A DNA stretch of 51,242 bases, from contig JAEYOE010000005.1 in the NCBI GenBank assembly GCA_023412005.1, positions 1-51,242 of the forward strand, in the 5' to 3' direction. A program made the position numbers and the translations under genes. The notes under the pieces are model-generated. The model was not told the DNA's origin. It was given only the letters and a program-made list of their open reading frames with translations, and did no database searches. Of this stretch, positions 1 through 7,817 are shown in pieces. Within the stretch, counting starts at the first letter, position 1; the number at the start of each line of letters is the position of its first letter. The stretch is from Bacillota bacterium (GTDB lineage: Bacteria; Bacillota; Clostridia; Christensenellales; SZUA-584).

Positions 1-99
1 CATATGACTTCCATCGGAGCTGTTGCCCGTAAGATGACTTATTCTATTTTTGCTATCCTTCGCGACCAAGTCCCCTTTAACCATGATTTTGGGGCTTGA
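1..99 (+). CDS. IS110-family transposase, C-terminal fragment (partial)
   Basis: Frame 1 is open from the first base to TGA at 97-99 and encodes 32 residues with the segment TSIGAVARKMTYSIFAILRD. This matches the C-terminal pattern of IS110/IS116/IS902 DEDD recombinases, whose serine-containing domain ends in a conserved 'GAVARK...I..VLRD..P' helix. The catalytic part is outside the window. The same peptide is encoded on the minus strand at 51139-51242, so at least two copies exist in the genome. Family identification rests on pattern recall only. Confidence 0.72.
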   Translation, partial: HMTSIGAVARKMTYSIFAILRDQVPFNHDFGA

Positions 100-134
100 C
101 TTTATATAGCTGGCTTCGGGGTACAGGTATCTCT
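1..134 (+). mobile_element. IS110-family insertion sequence, 3' end
   Basis: The first 134 bases recur, inverted and with only a few mismatches, at 51104-51237. The block holds the transposase 3' end (1-99) and about 35 bp of non-coding tail. Identity stops just after a CTCT at 131-134, beyond which the two flanks differ, so this is the likely right end of the element. IS110 elements have no terminal inverted repeats and often a CT dinucleotide core, which fits. The short tail after the stop suggests the IS110 rather than the IS1111 subgroup (inference). The rest of the element lies outside the window. Confidence 0.8.
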
Positions 135-210
135 TGTTTAAAACTCTGTGGGTTATGGGGCGAACAACGTTATAAAAAATTAAAAGAGTCCTTTTTGATC
201 ATATTAAAAA

Positions 211-757
211 GAGTCCTTTTGGCGGTGCTTGCCGCGATAAGCGCAGCGGTCAGCACAGTGATTTGCATGATCGAGTGTTTATAATGAAATTGATAAAAAA
301 AAGAATCCTTTTGGCGGCGCTTGCCGCGATAAGCGCAGCGGCGGTCAGCACAGTGATTTGCATGATCGAGTGTTTATAATGAAATTGATAAAAAAAGAGT
401 CCTTTTGGCGGCGCTTGCCGCGATAAGCTTAGCGGCGGACAGCACAGTGATTTGAATGATGGAGTGTTTACAATGAAATTGATAAAAAAAGAGCCCTTTT
501 GGCGGCGCTTGCCGCGATAAACGCAGCGTCGGTCAGCACAGTGATTTGCATGATCGAGTGATTATAATGATATTGATAAAAAAAGAGGCCTTTTGGCGGC
601 GCTTGCCGCGATAAACGCAGCGACGGTCAGCACAGTGATTTTGAATGATCGAGCAATTATTAATGATATTGAGAAGAAAGAGTCCTTTTGGCGGCGCTTG
701 CCGCGATAAGCGCAGCGACGGTCAGCACAGTGATTTTGAATGATCAAGCGATGCACC
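211..757. repeat. Six-unit 94-bp tandem repeat array
   Basis: Units start at 211, 303, 397, 491, 585 and 680 (periods 92, 94, 94, 94, 95), each beginning GAGTCCTTTTGGCGGCGCTT or a close variant; the sixth is cut short near 751. A partial unit lies at about 182-205. Each unit contains GCGCTT...AAGCGC, able to form a short hairpin, and most end in TATAATGA(A/T)ATTGATAAAA. Units are 85-95% alike by eye. In units 1 and 2 a hydrophobic reading frame is intact (284-379 encodes 31 residues, M-K-L-I-K-K then Leu/Ala-rich); its stop overlaps the next unit's ATG as TAATG. Later units carry one-base A-run changes that cut the frame to 15 codons. No unique spacers, so not CRISPR. Confidence 0.85.
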
Positions 758-785
758 CCTAGTTCCCTCTAACAGGCTGTTATGC

Positions 786-807
786 TGGCGGGCTTGGAAA
801 CCCGCCA
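786..807. other. Hairpin after the activase gene
   Basis: GGCGGG at 787-792 pairs with CCCGCC at 801-806 (plus T786-A807), with an 8-nt loop. It lies just beyond the stop of the minus-strand activase gene, but no T-run follows on that strand, so it is a weak terminator or a REP-like intergenic palindrome. Confidence 0.4.
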
Positions 808-837
808 CTACGAATGGGCTGATTACAGCTCCTTCTA

Positions 838-3800
838 TCACCCGACCTTATCCTTCTTCTCATGCGCAAGCGAGAGCATCAGCTTAATGCGGTTGAGCTG
901 GTTCACTTCGCTCGCACCGGGATCGTAATCAATCGCAACGATATTGGCCTCGGGGAAGCGAGCCCGTATGGGCTGTATCACGCCTTTACCCACAATGTGA
1001 TTCGGCAGACACGCGAACGGCTGCACGCAAACAATACCGTCTGCCCCTTCCTTGAGCAACTCGGCCATCTCGCCGGTTAAGAACCAGCCTTCGCCCGTCT
1101 GATTGCCGATGGATAAAAACTCTGAGGCCGCACGCGCCTTTTCATCGATAAACGACGGCGGGGAAAACCGCTTGCTCTGGCTCAACACCTTGCGCATCAG
1201 CTTGCGCGAGTTTTCGATGATTGAAATCGCGAGGCTGCCAAAGTGCATAAACAGCTTCGGCCGCCCGAGCTTTTCGTGCTTGAAGCCCATGTTGTAAGCA
1301 CAGTAGAGCAAAAAGTCAATCAGATCCGGCACCTTAACCTCGGCGCCTTCGTCTTCGAGCACCTTCACAATCTGGTTGTTCGCGGTGGGGTGATACTTCA
1401 CCAGAATCTCTCCGACCACGCCGATGACCGGCTTTTTCTGGTCATTCACGGGAATTTCGTCGAATTCTTTCACCATTTGAGCGATGTGAAGCCTGTAGCT
1501 GCGCTGACGGCTGTGCATAATGTCGTCAAGCGCGATATCGCGCCATTTTTCATACATCGCCTGTGTTTCGCCGGGTGTCTTTTCGTAAGGCCGTGTGGCG
1601 AGCGTCAGTCGGTTCAGCAGGTCGCCGACGATCATGCCCTGCATTGCGCGGCGCAGCATGGTCAGCGTGATTTTAAAGCCGGGGTGTTTTTCGAGCCCGG
1701 ACGCGCTCAGCGAAATCACCGGGATGTGCCCAAAGCCTGCGTCGGTCAGCGCTTTGCGGATAAAACCGATGTAGTTGGACGCGCGGCAGCCCCCGCCCGT
1801 TTGAGAGATAATGCAGGCGAGCTTGTCTGTATCGTACCGGCCTGATTTGACAGCTTCAATCAGCTGACCCGTTACAATGATCGACGGATAACATGCGTCG
1901 TTATTAACGTATTTCAGCCCTTCCTCCACCGCGGCGGTATCCACCGACGGAAGCAGCTCAAAACGGTATCCGGAGGCTTCAAAAGCAGCCCGTAAAAAAT
2001 CGAAATGAATAGGCGACATCTGCGGCGAGAGTATCGTGAATTCCTTCTTCATAAATTTCTCAAAGACAACCTTTTTATATCCTTCGGCTCGCTGTTTAAC
2101 TGCCACCGCAAGGTCGTCTATCACACGCCGCTTTTTGCGTTCGGCGATAGCCGCCGCGAGCGAGCGCAGACGGATACGCACCGCGCCTGTGTTGTTAATC
2201 TCGTCGATTTTCAGCAGCGTGTATATCTTGCCGTAGGCCTTGAGTATCTCATGTGTCTGGTCGGTCACCACGGCATCAAGGCCGCACCCGAACGAATTGA
2301 GCTGCACAAGTTCCAGGCCTTCCGTGCGGCCCGCAAGATGCGCCGAGGCATAGATGCGCGTGTGGAACATCCACTGGTCGAGCACGCGCAGCGGCTTGTA
2401 TTCGCCGAGGTGCGCCACGCTTTGTTCGGTGAGCACCGCGAACCCGAGCGACGTGATGATAGACGATATGCCGTGGTTGATTTCGGGGTCAATATGATAC
2501 GGACGCCCGCCGAGTATAATGGCCTGAAGCTCGCCGCGCCGAACACGTGCCATGATTTTTTCGCCTTCACGGCGCAGATCGCTTTGGAAATTCAGCTTCT
2601 CTTTCCATGCCAGCTTGGCCGCACGCTTCACCTCTGATGCCGGAATCTGGGGGAATTCTTCCACCAAACGCTTTGTGAGCCGGGATATGCGATCCATCGG
2701 CAAAAAGGGCATCAGGAATTCAACGCCGTTTTCTTTGATTTCGGGCATGTTGTTCTTTATGTTCTCCGCGTACGATGTCACGATGGGGCAGTTGAAATTG
2801 TTCGCGGCTTTGCTTTGTTCCTTTTTTTCGTACGGTACACAAGGCATAAAAATCGTTTTTACGCCGCTATCGATCAACTTGCGTATTGCGCCATGCGCGA
2901 GCTTGGCCGGATAACAAAGCGATTCGGATGGAATGCTTTCGATACCCGCGATATAAACGCCGCGTGTGGATCTTGGAGAAAGCGCCACACGGTAATGAAG
3001 GGCTGTGAAAAACGTATGCCAGAACGGGTAATTCTCATATATACCCAACACACGCGGTATACCGATGTTTCCGCGCGTCGCTTCTTTTTCGTTCAGCGGC
3101 TGGTACGCGAAAAGCCGGTTATACGTAAAGTCGTACATGTCGGGCAGCGTGTTCTTTTCGGCGGTACCATGTATGCCACCGCGTTCGCAGCGGTTGCCCG
3201 AAACAAATTTGCGCCCGTCACCGAAATGGCTGACTGTCAGGCGGCAGTTGTTTTCGCATCGCCCGCAGCGGGCGTAGGTTTGGCTGATACGCATGGAAGC
3301 CAGTGTATCAGGTGAAAGTATCGACGACAGCGCATCTGCGGGACATCTCTTCTTGGCAATAAGCGCCGCGCCGTACGCGCCCATCAGCCCCGCGATAGCT
3401 GGACGCACCACGTCTCGGCCCGAGAGCAATTCCAATGCGCGCAGTACCGCGTCATTCAGAAAAGTGCCGCCCTGAACGACGATCCCAGTGCCGAGTTCGT
3501 CGGGGTTTTTGAGCTTGATGACTTTATACAGCGCGTTTTTAATAACCGAATAGGAGAGCCCTGCGGAGATACCGCCGAGCGTTGCGCCTTCCTTCTGAGC
3601 CTGGCGCACCTTGGAGTTCATGAACACCGTGCACCGGCTCCCAAGGTCTACCGGCTGCGGCGCAAACAGCGCTTCCTTCGCGAAATCCTGTATGGAGCAG
3701 GAAAGTGATGCCGCAAACGTTTCAAGGAACGACCCGCAGCCCGATGAGCAGGCTTCGTTCAGAATAACCTCATCAATCACGCCATCTTTAACGCGCATGC

Positions 3801-5070
3801 ATTTCATATCCTGGCCGCCGATATCGAGTATGAAATCCGTATCGGGACGGAAGAACTTTGCGGCGGTGTAATGCGCCACCGTTTCCACCTCGCTGGTATC
3901 CAGAGAGAATGCCGACTTGGCAAGGTTCTCGCCGTAGCCGGTGGAAGCGGCATAAGCAATATAGGCTTTTTTGGGCAGACGGCTGTAAATACCGGCAAGA
4001 ATATCTCGTATCATGTCGAGCGGTCGGCCCTTGTTTGAGCCGTAATGTGAGTAAACAATATCGCCGCTGTCATTCAGCATCACCGCTTTTGTGGTGGTGG
4101 AGCCTGCGTCAATACCAAGGTAACACGGGCCGGTGCACGCTTCGAGCGCTTTTTGTGGTACGGCGGCTTTGGCGTGACGCCCGGTAAATGCGGTATAATC
4201 GCTGATATCCTTGAACAGGGGTGGGAGTGTCACGGAGGTGTCGTCGAAAGCCGATAAAGTCTGCGCTTTTTGAAGCAGCTCAAGCAGGCTGACCTGTTTT
4301 TTATCGGCGAGAATGGCCGCGCCTGCCGCGACAAACATCATTGCATGCGGCGCGTTCATTATATGATCGCTGCTTAAATTCAATGTTTTTATAAAACGGT
4401 CTCTCAGGGCGGGAAGAAAATGCAGCGGCCCGCCGAGGAAAGCGACGTTGCCGCGTATCGGGCGGCCGCAAGCAAGCCCGCTGATCGTCTGATTCACGAC
4501 GGCCTGAAAAACAGAGGCTGCGATGTCTGCTCTCGCGGCACCCTCGTTGATGAGCGGCTGAATATCACTTTTGGCGAAAACGCCGCAGCGTGCTGCAATA
4601 TCGTAGGTATGCTCGGCTTTTGACGCAAGCTGATTGAGGCCTGCCGCATCGGTTTCCAGCAGCGAGGCCATCTGGTCGATAAACGCACCCGTGCCGCCAG
4701 CGCACGTTCCGTTCATGCGTTGTTCGGTGCTGCCCGCAAAATAGGTGATTTTGGCGTCTTCGCCGCCGAGCTCAATGGCCACATCGGTGCCGGGTATAAA
4801 CGCTTTTACCGCGCTGCTCGCGGCAATCACTTCCTGAACAAACGGTATTTGCAGCCACTTGCTCACGCTGAGGCCTCCCGAGCCTGTCACGCACACGCAA
4901 GCTTTAACATCTCCGAGCGCAGAAAAAACGCTTTGAATCATATTCAAAACGCTGCCGGTGATATCGCTGAAGTGTCTTTTGTAATCACTGAAAACGGTTT
5001 TGTCTTTATCGAGAACCACACATTTGACAGTCGTTGATCCGATATCGAGCCCAAAACGGATAGTATCCAT
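838..5070 (-). CDS. Giant 2-hydroxyacyl-CoA dehydratase activase-type ATPase
   Basis: A 1,410-residue protein of the BadF/BadG/BcrA/BcrD activase family. Such ATPases carry a [4Fe-4S] cluster and inject a high-energy electron into 2-hydroxyacyl-CoA dehydratases or benzoyl-CoA reductases. Two actin-like ATPase modules are visible: GLDIGSTTVKCVVL near residue 6 with CAGGTGAFIDQ, and GIDAGSTTTKAVML near 320 with CSSGCGSFLETFA. A Cys-rich stretch (CGRCENNC...NRCERG) near 600 leads into a DUF2229-like and then an HgdB-like C-terminal half. The start is ATG 5070, preceded by AGGAGAAAGG; 53 further open codons upstream look non-coding. No separate dehydratase subunits adjoin it. Long fused activases of this type are common in Clostridia, but their substrate is usually unknown. 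Confidence 0.9.
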   Translation of the reverse strand: MDTIRFGLDIGSTTVKCVVLDKDKTVFSDYKRHFSDITGSVLNMIQSVFSALGDVKACVCVTGSGGLSVSKWLQIPFVQEVIAASSAVKAFIPGTDVAIELGGEDAKITYFAGSTEQRMNGTCAGGTGAFIDQMASLLETDAAGLNQLASKAEHTYDIAARCGVFAKSDIQPLINEGAARADIAASVFQAVVNQTISGLACGRPIRGNVAFLGGPLHFLPALRDRFIKTLNLSSDHIMNAPHAMMFVAAGAAILADKKQVSLLELLQKAQTLSAFDDTSVTLPPLFKDISDYTAFTGRHAKAAVPQKALEACTGPCYLGIDAGSTTTKAVMLNDSGDIVYSHYGSNKGRPLDMIRDILAGIYSRLPKKAYIAYAASTGYGENLAKSAFSLDTSEVETVAHYTAAKFFRPDTDFILDIGGQDMKCMRVKDGVIDEVILNEACSSGCGSFLETFAASLSCSIQDFAKEALFAPQPVDLGSRCTVFMNSKVRQAQKEGATLGGISAGLSYSVIKNALYKVIKLKNPDELGTGIVVQGGTFLNDAVLRALELLSGRDVVRPAIAGLMGAYGAALIAKKRCPADALSSILSPDTLASMRISQTYARCGRCENNCRLTVSHFGDGRKFVSGNRCERGGIHGTAEKNTLPDMYDFTYNRLFAYQPLNEKEATRGNIGIPRVLGIYENYPFWHTFFTALHYRVALSPRSTRGVYIAGIESIPSESLCYPAKLAHGAIRKLIDSGVKTIFMPCVPYEKKEQSKAANNFNCPIVTSYAENIKNNMPEIKENGVEFLMPFLPMDRISRLTKRLVEEFPQIPASEVKRAAKLAWKEKLNFQSDLRREGEKIMARVRRGELQAIILGGRPYHIDPEINHGISSIITSLGFAVLTEQSVAHLGEYKPLRVLDQWMFHTRIYASAHLAGRTEGLELVQLNSFGCGLDAVVTDQTHEILKAYGKIYTLLKIDEINNTGAVRIRLRSLAAAIAERKKRRVIDDLAVAVKQRAEGYKKVVFEKFMKKEFTILSPQMSPIHFDFLRAAFEASGYRFELLPSVDTAAVEEGLKYVNNDACYPSIIVTGQLIEAVKSGRYDTDKLACIISQTGGGCRASNYIGFIRKALTDAGFGHIPVISLSASGLEKHPGFKITLTMLRRAMQGMIVGDLLNRLTLATRPYEKTPGETQAMYEKWRDIALDDIMHSRQRSYRLHIAQMVKEFDEIPVNDQKKPVIGVVGEILVKYHPTANNQIVKVLEDEGAEVKVPDLIDFLLYCAYNMGFKHEKLGRPKLFMHFGSLAISIIENSRKLMRKVLSQSKRFSPPSFIDEKARAASEFLSIGNQTGEGWFLTGEMAELLKEGADGIVCVQPFACLPNHIVGKGVIQPIRARFPEANIVAIDYDPGASEVNQLNRIKLMLSLAHEKKDKVG

Positions 5071-5182
5071 TACCTTTCTCCTGTTGCCTAAATGCAAGTA
5101 TACACCCTGCAAACGAAATTTTGAAGTACAATTTATGCAAAAAATTATTACTTTTTTGTGTGACGGGCTGAATATTGTATCA

Positions 5183-5287
5183 TCAGCCATCATATAGTGT
5201 GGTGGACGCCACTGTAAAAGCAGCAGCACAAGTGCCGAAAACTGCGAATTTAATCGCGATTTGATAAACTTGAACGGTTATCGTCAT
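5183..5287 (-). CDS. Small hydrophobic ORF, 34 residues
   Basis: ATG at 5287 is preceded by an excellent Shine-Dalgarno (GGAGG, then 6 nt, then ATG). The 34-residue product begins MTITVQVYQIAIKFAVFG and has one hydrophobic stretch of about 20 residues (I10 to S28), fitting a single membrane helix. It lies 112 bp upstream of the activase start on the same strand and may be co-transcribed with it. I do not recognise it. The strong ribosome site is the main support; chance occurrence is possible. Confidence 0.45.
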   Translation of the reverse strand: MTITVQVYQIAIKFAVFGTCAAAFTVASTTLYDG

Positions 5288-5328
5288 TTGACACCTCCAT
5301 TGTCGTTATTGCGTTTGTTTACGCTTGC

Positions 5329-5357
5329 TTGCATAAGCACCTAAAATATGATATGAT
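5329..5357 (+). promoter_or_regulatory. Sigma-A promoter for dapB
   Basis: TTGCAT (5329-5334), 17-bp spacer, TATGAT (5352-5357). Transcription would start near 5364, leaving a leader of about 296 nt before the dapB start at 5661. Confidence 0.6.
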
Positions 5358-5373
5358 AAATAAACTAATATAT

Positions 5374-5533
5374 GCACCGCTTAAATGCGGGTCCTTATGC
5401 CGGGGCGTTTTCACATCTTAAACGCGTGCCGGCAAATGATGCGCCGAGAGATCTCGGCTAGCTGCTTCGACTGCATCAAATTTATTATCTACTTAGCAGT
5501 ATGGTGTGGTGCGCCGGTTACGGTCACCGAAGA
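5374..5533 (+). promoter_or_regulatory. Candidate structured 5' leader (riboswitch-like) of dapB
   Basis: The dapB leader packs several stems. H1 is CCGC/GCGG (5377-5390). H2 is TGCCGG...CCGGCA (5398-5434) with inner GCGTTT/AAACGC and a 9-nt loop. H3 is GATGC/GCATC (5438-5477) enclosing GCCGAG-agat-CTCGGC (5443-5458). H4 is GGTG-cg-CCG-gtta-CGG-t-CACC (about 5508-5527). GCACC at 5374-5378 could pair with GGTGC at 5508-5512, closing a multi-branched fold that excludes H4. I could not match it to the lysine, T-box, SAM, TPP, FMN or cobalamin consensus. Function is inferred only from structure and position; a protein-binding operator or chance folding remain possible. Confidence 0.4.
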
Positions 5534-5660
5534 AAAATGAATCGTGTCTTGAATTTACCGTCTGCGGTCTGGCTTGTTGTTTGCCATACCGTGTATGATC
5601 ATTAGCTGTTATTTATACAGCTTGACGCTTATCTTGGCTGTAAAAAGGAGGGACTGTTCC

Positions 5661-6443
5661 ATGAAGAAAATTAAAATTGGTATGGTCGGGTTTGGAAAAA
5701 CCGGCTCAATTGTCGCAAATGAAATTATTAAGGACGACGAATGCGATTTGAAATGGGTTTTGAGAAAGTCAAGCGACAACGAGGGAGACTATGCCAGCCA
5801 TTTGTTCGGGCATGATTTTGAGCAGGGCAAAATCTACTCAATCAGCAAAATCAATCCCGAAGTATTTTTTAAGGACAACAGCGTGGATGTAATTGTGGAT
5901 TTTTCCGCGAGCAGCGCGGTGGACATTTATAAGCATGCGGCGCGGTATGGAACACGCATCGTATCTGCCATAAGCAAATATGAGAAGAAACAGCTTGAGC
6001 AGCTTAAGGCGCTGGGGCATATGGTGCCTGTGCTGTATTCGCCTAACATAACACTTGGCGTTAATTTTTTAATCGAAGTATCAAAGGTGCTGCAAAAAAT
6101 CATTCCTCAGGCAGATATTGAAATTATTGAGGAGCATTTTAAAGGCAAGCCGGATACTTCGGGAACGGCGCTGAGAATTGCCGAGGATTTGGGGCTCGAC
6201 AAAGATATGCATGTGAACTCGATTCGCGTTGGTGGGGTAGTGGGCAAGCACGAAGTGGTATTCGGCCTGCCCAACCAAACCATCCGAATTGTTCACGAAT
6301 CGATAAACCGCGCCGCCTTCGGTCAGGGCGCATTATATGCCGCCAAATGGCTTATCGGCAAAACCAAGGGCGTTTATACGATGGAAGAGGCCGTTTCTCT
6401 CAGCGCTGCACGCAACCCAAAGGTGTTTGAGAGCAACGCTTAA
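5661..6443 (+). CDS. dapB: 4-hydroxy-tetrahydrodipicolinate reductase (divergent DapB)
   Basis: A 260-residue DapB-family protein; DapB uses NAD(P)H to reduce 4-hydroxy-tetrahydrodipicolinate in lysine/diaminopimelate synthesis. The N-terminal Rossmann loop reads GMVGFGKTGS. The substrate motif is EEHFKGKPDTSGTAL instead of the usual E.HH..K.DAPSGTAL. The catalytic His159 and Lys163 positions are kept, but the second His is Phe160 and the Pro of APSGTA is missing. The usual GTTG nucleotide-loop region reads VSAIS. SIRVGGVVGKHEVVFG is well conserved. The start at 5661 has AGGAGG about 8 nt upstream; an in-frame extension to 5574 looks non-coding. The stop overlaps that of the convergent acetyltransferase gene. 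DapB-like function is likely; lysine pathway identity is less certain. Confidence 0.82.
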   Translation: MKKIKIGMVGFGKTGSIVANEIIKDDECDLKWVLRKSSDNEGDYASHLFGHDFEQGKIYSISKINPEVFFKDNSVDVIVDFSASSAVDIYKHAARYGTRIVSAISKYEKKQLEQLKALGHMVPVLYSPNITLGVNFLIEVSKVLQKIIPQADIEIIEEHFKGKPDTSGTALRIAEDLGLDKDMHVNSIRVGGVVGKHEVVFGLPNQTIRIVHESINRAAFGQGALYAAKWLIGKTKGVYTMEEAVSLSAARNPKVFESNA

Positions 6444-7567
6444 AACACCTTGTGATAGCATCTGCGGCGCTTGTGCTGCTCCACATCATAGTTTTTCCAG
6501 AGGTCCTGAACGTGTTTGTTGTTTTCGAGTTCAGGATTGGATTCAGCATACTTAACACCGTAGTTTATGGCTGATTTGGTAATCTCGTTTAATAGCAACG
6601 CTGCCAGACCGGTCTTTTGATATTCCGGATGAACCGCTACGAGATAAAGCTCAATCTCTTTAGGGTGTTTAAGGGTATAAAGAAGGGAAGCCCAACCAAA
6701 CGGGAACAAATGTCCTTTGCACTTTTTTATAGCTTCAGCGAGAGACGCTGCGGCCAGCCCAAAACCAACAAGTTTATCGTTTTCATCTAAGACGAACTTG
6801 ACAAAGTCGGGGTTCAACAATGAGGTAAAGCGGCGCAGATAATCTTTTGCCACTTTTTCTGTATAAGGAACGACACCATACAAATCCTTATAACATTCGC
6901 TCAAAAGACTGAAAATTTGAATAATGATGGGCTTACATTCCTTGATTCTCTTAATCGTAAAAAAATGAATATTGGAACGAGCCATTACATGTTCGGCAAT
7001 TTTACTTATGCGCTCTATGCGCTTGTCACCTTTTTCGGGAGTGCGTATGCGAAACTCAATCCAGTCGGTGTCCTTGGTATAGCCGTGTGCCTCAAAATGC
7101 TTAGGGTAATAGGGGTAGTTGTATATTGTGACGGAGGTACCCATGCGGTCAAAACCCTCCACGAGTAGCCCTTCCTTGTCAAGGTCGGTGAATCCTAAGG
7201 GGCCATGCGCTTCGGTCAGCCCAAGCTCCTTGCCCCAGCTTTCCACGGCGTTAAAAAGCGCGCCCGACACGTCAAGGTCGTCAATGAAATCGATACGGGT
7301 AATGCGTATCTTCTTTTGATTCCACATTTCATTGGCTGTTTTGTTGACGATCGCGCCAATGCGCCCGACAATCTTGCCGTCTTTATAGGCGAGGAAAAAC
7401 CGCGCGTCACAGTATTCAAACGAGAAATTGGTTTTTGGTGAAAACATTGAGTATTCTTCTGATTTCAGCTCGGGGATGTAGTTCTCGACGCCCTTGTAGA
7501 GCTTATCGGGGAAATTGACGTATCTTTTAATATCGCTTTTGCTCAGGACTTCTTTTATCTCGACCAT
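6440..7567 (-). CDS. GNAT-superfamily acetyltransferase (YghO-like)
   Basis: A 375-residue protein that looks like the YghO-type group with N- and C-terminal GNAT-like halves. The N-terminal part contains FFLAYKDGKIVGRIGAIVN and a GPLGFTDLDKEGLLVEGFD stretch typical of these proteins. The C-terminal part has VHPEYQKTGLAALLLNEI, which fits the acetyl-CoA binding motif A (Q/R-x-x-G-x-G/A). The substrate is unknown. ATG 7567 sits 9 nt after AGGTGG; an ATG two codons upstream (7573) is closer to that site and less favoured. A TATAAT is seen at 7603-7608 on this strand. The gene is convergent with dapB and the stop codons overlap. Confidence 0.7.
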   Translation of the reverse strand: MVEIKEVLSKSDIKRYVNFPDKLYKGVENYIPELKSEEYSMFSPKTNFSFEYCDARFFLAYKDGKIVGRIGAIVNKTANEMWNQKKIRITRIDFIDDLDVSGALFNAVESWGKELGLTEAHGPLGFTDLDKEGLLVEGFDRMGTSVTIYNYPYYPKHFEAHGYTKDTDWIEFRIRTPEKGDKRIERISKIAEHVMARSNIHFFTIKRIKECKPIIIQIFSLLSECYKDLYGVVPYTEKVAKDYLRRFTSLLNPDFVKFVLDENDKLVGFGLAAASLAEAIKKCKGHLFPFGWASLLYTLKHPKEIELYLVAVHPEYQKTGLAALLLNEITKSAINYGVKYAESNPELENNKHVQDLWKNYDVEQHKRRRCYHKVF

Positions 7568-7753
7568 GCCCATACCCCACCTTTTTTGTAAATGTTGATC
7601 GTATTATAACAGAAGTGAAAAGAGAAGTATAGAAATTGTCATTCGTATTGTCCTATAAAATGTGTATAGAAAATATCTGGCTGGCGATAATGATTCGTAA
7701 GCAACCGCTTTATGCTCCTTTATGTTTGGCGCAGTGGCTTTGCGCCATGAAAA

Positions 7754-7790
7754 GAGCCGCAGTAATCTTTGTAACCTGCGGCTCCTTTTT
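7754..7790. terminator. Bidirectional terminator after mreD
   Basis: A 9-bp stem GAGCCGCAG/CTGCGGCTC (7754-7762 and 7776-7784) is followed by T-runs on both strands (TTTTTT from 7786 on plus; CTTTT on minus). It lies between mreD and the acetyltransferase gene and would end mreCD transcription. Confidence 0.7.
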
Positions 7791-7817
7791 TGCACGGTTA
7801 GTGATGAACCGATATAC

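Noticed and set aside
211..757. The tandem repeats as a CRISPR array
   Set aside because: Units abut directly and are similar along their full 94 bp; there are no unique spacers and no cas genes.
1243..2637. Plus-strand frames opposite the activase gene
   Set aside because: No ribosome sites or protein motifs; the minus-strand frame is continuous for 1,410 codons with family motifs.
5071..5229. N-terminal extension of the activase by 53 codons
   Set aside because: The extension lacks family similarity, while ATG 5070 has a strong ribosome site and begins right at the ATPase fold.
5364..5660. Lysine riboswitch or T-box in the dapB leader
   Set aside because: Neither the lysine-aptamer core nor the T-box bulge sequence is present; the leader is kept only as an unclassified candidate.
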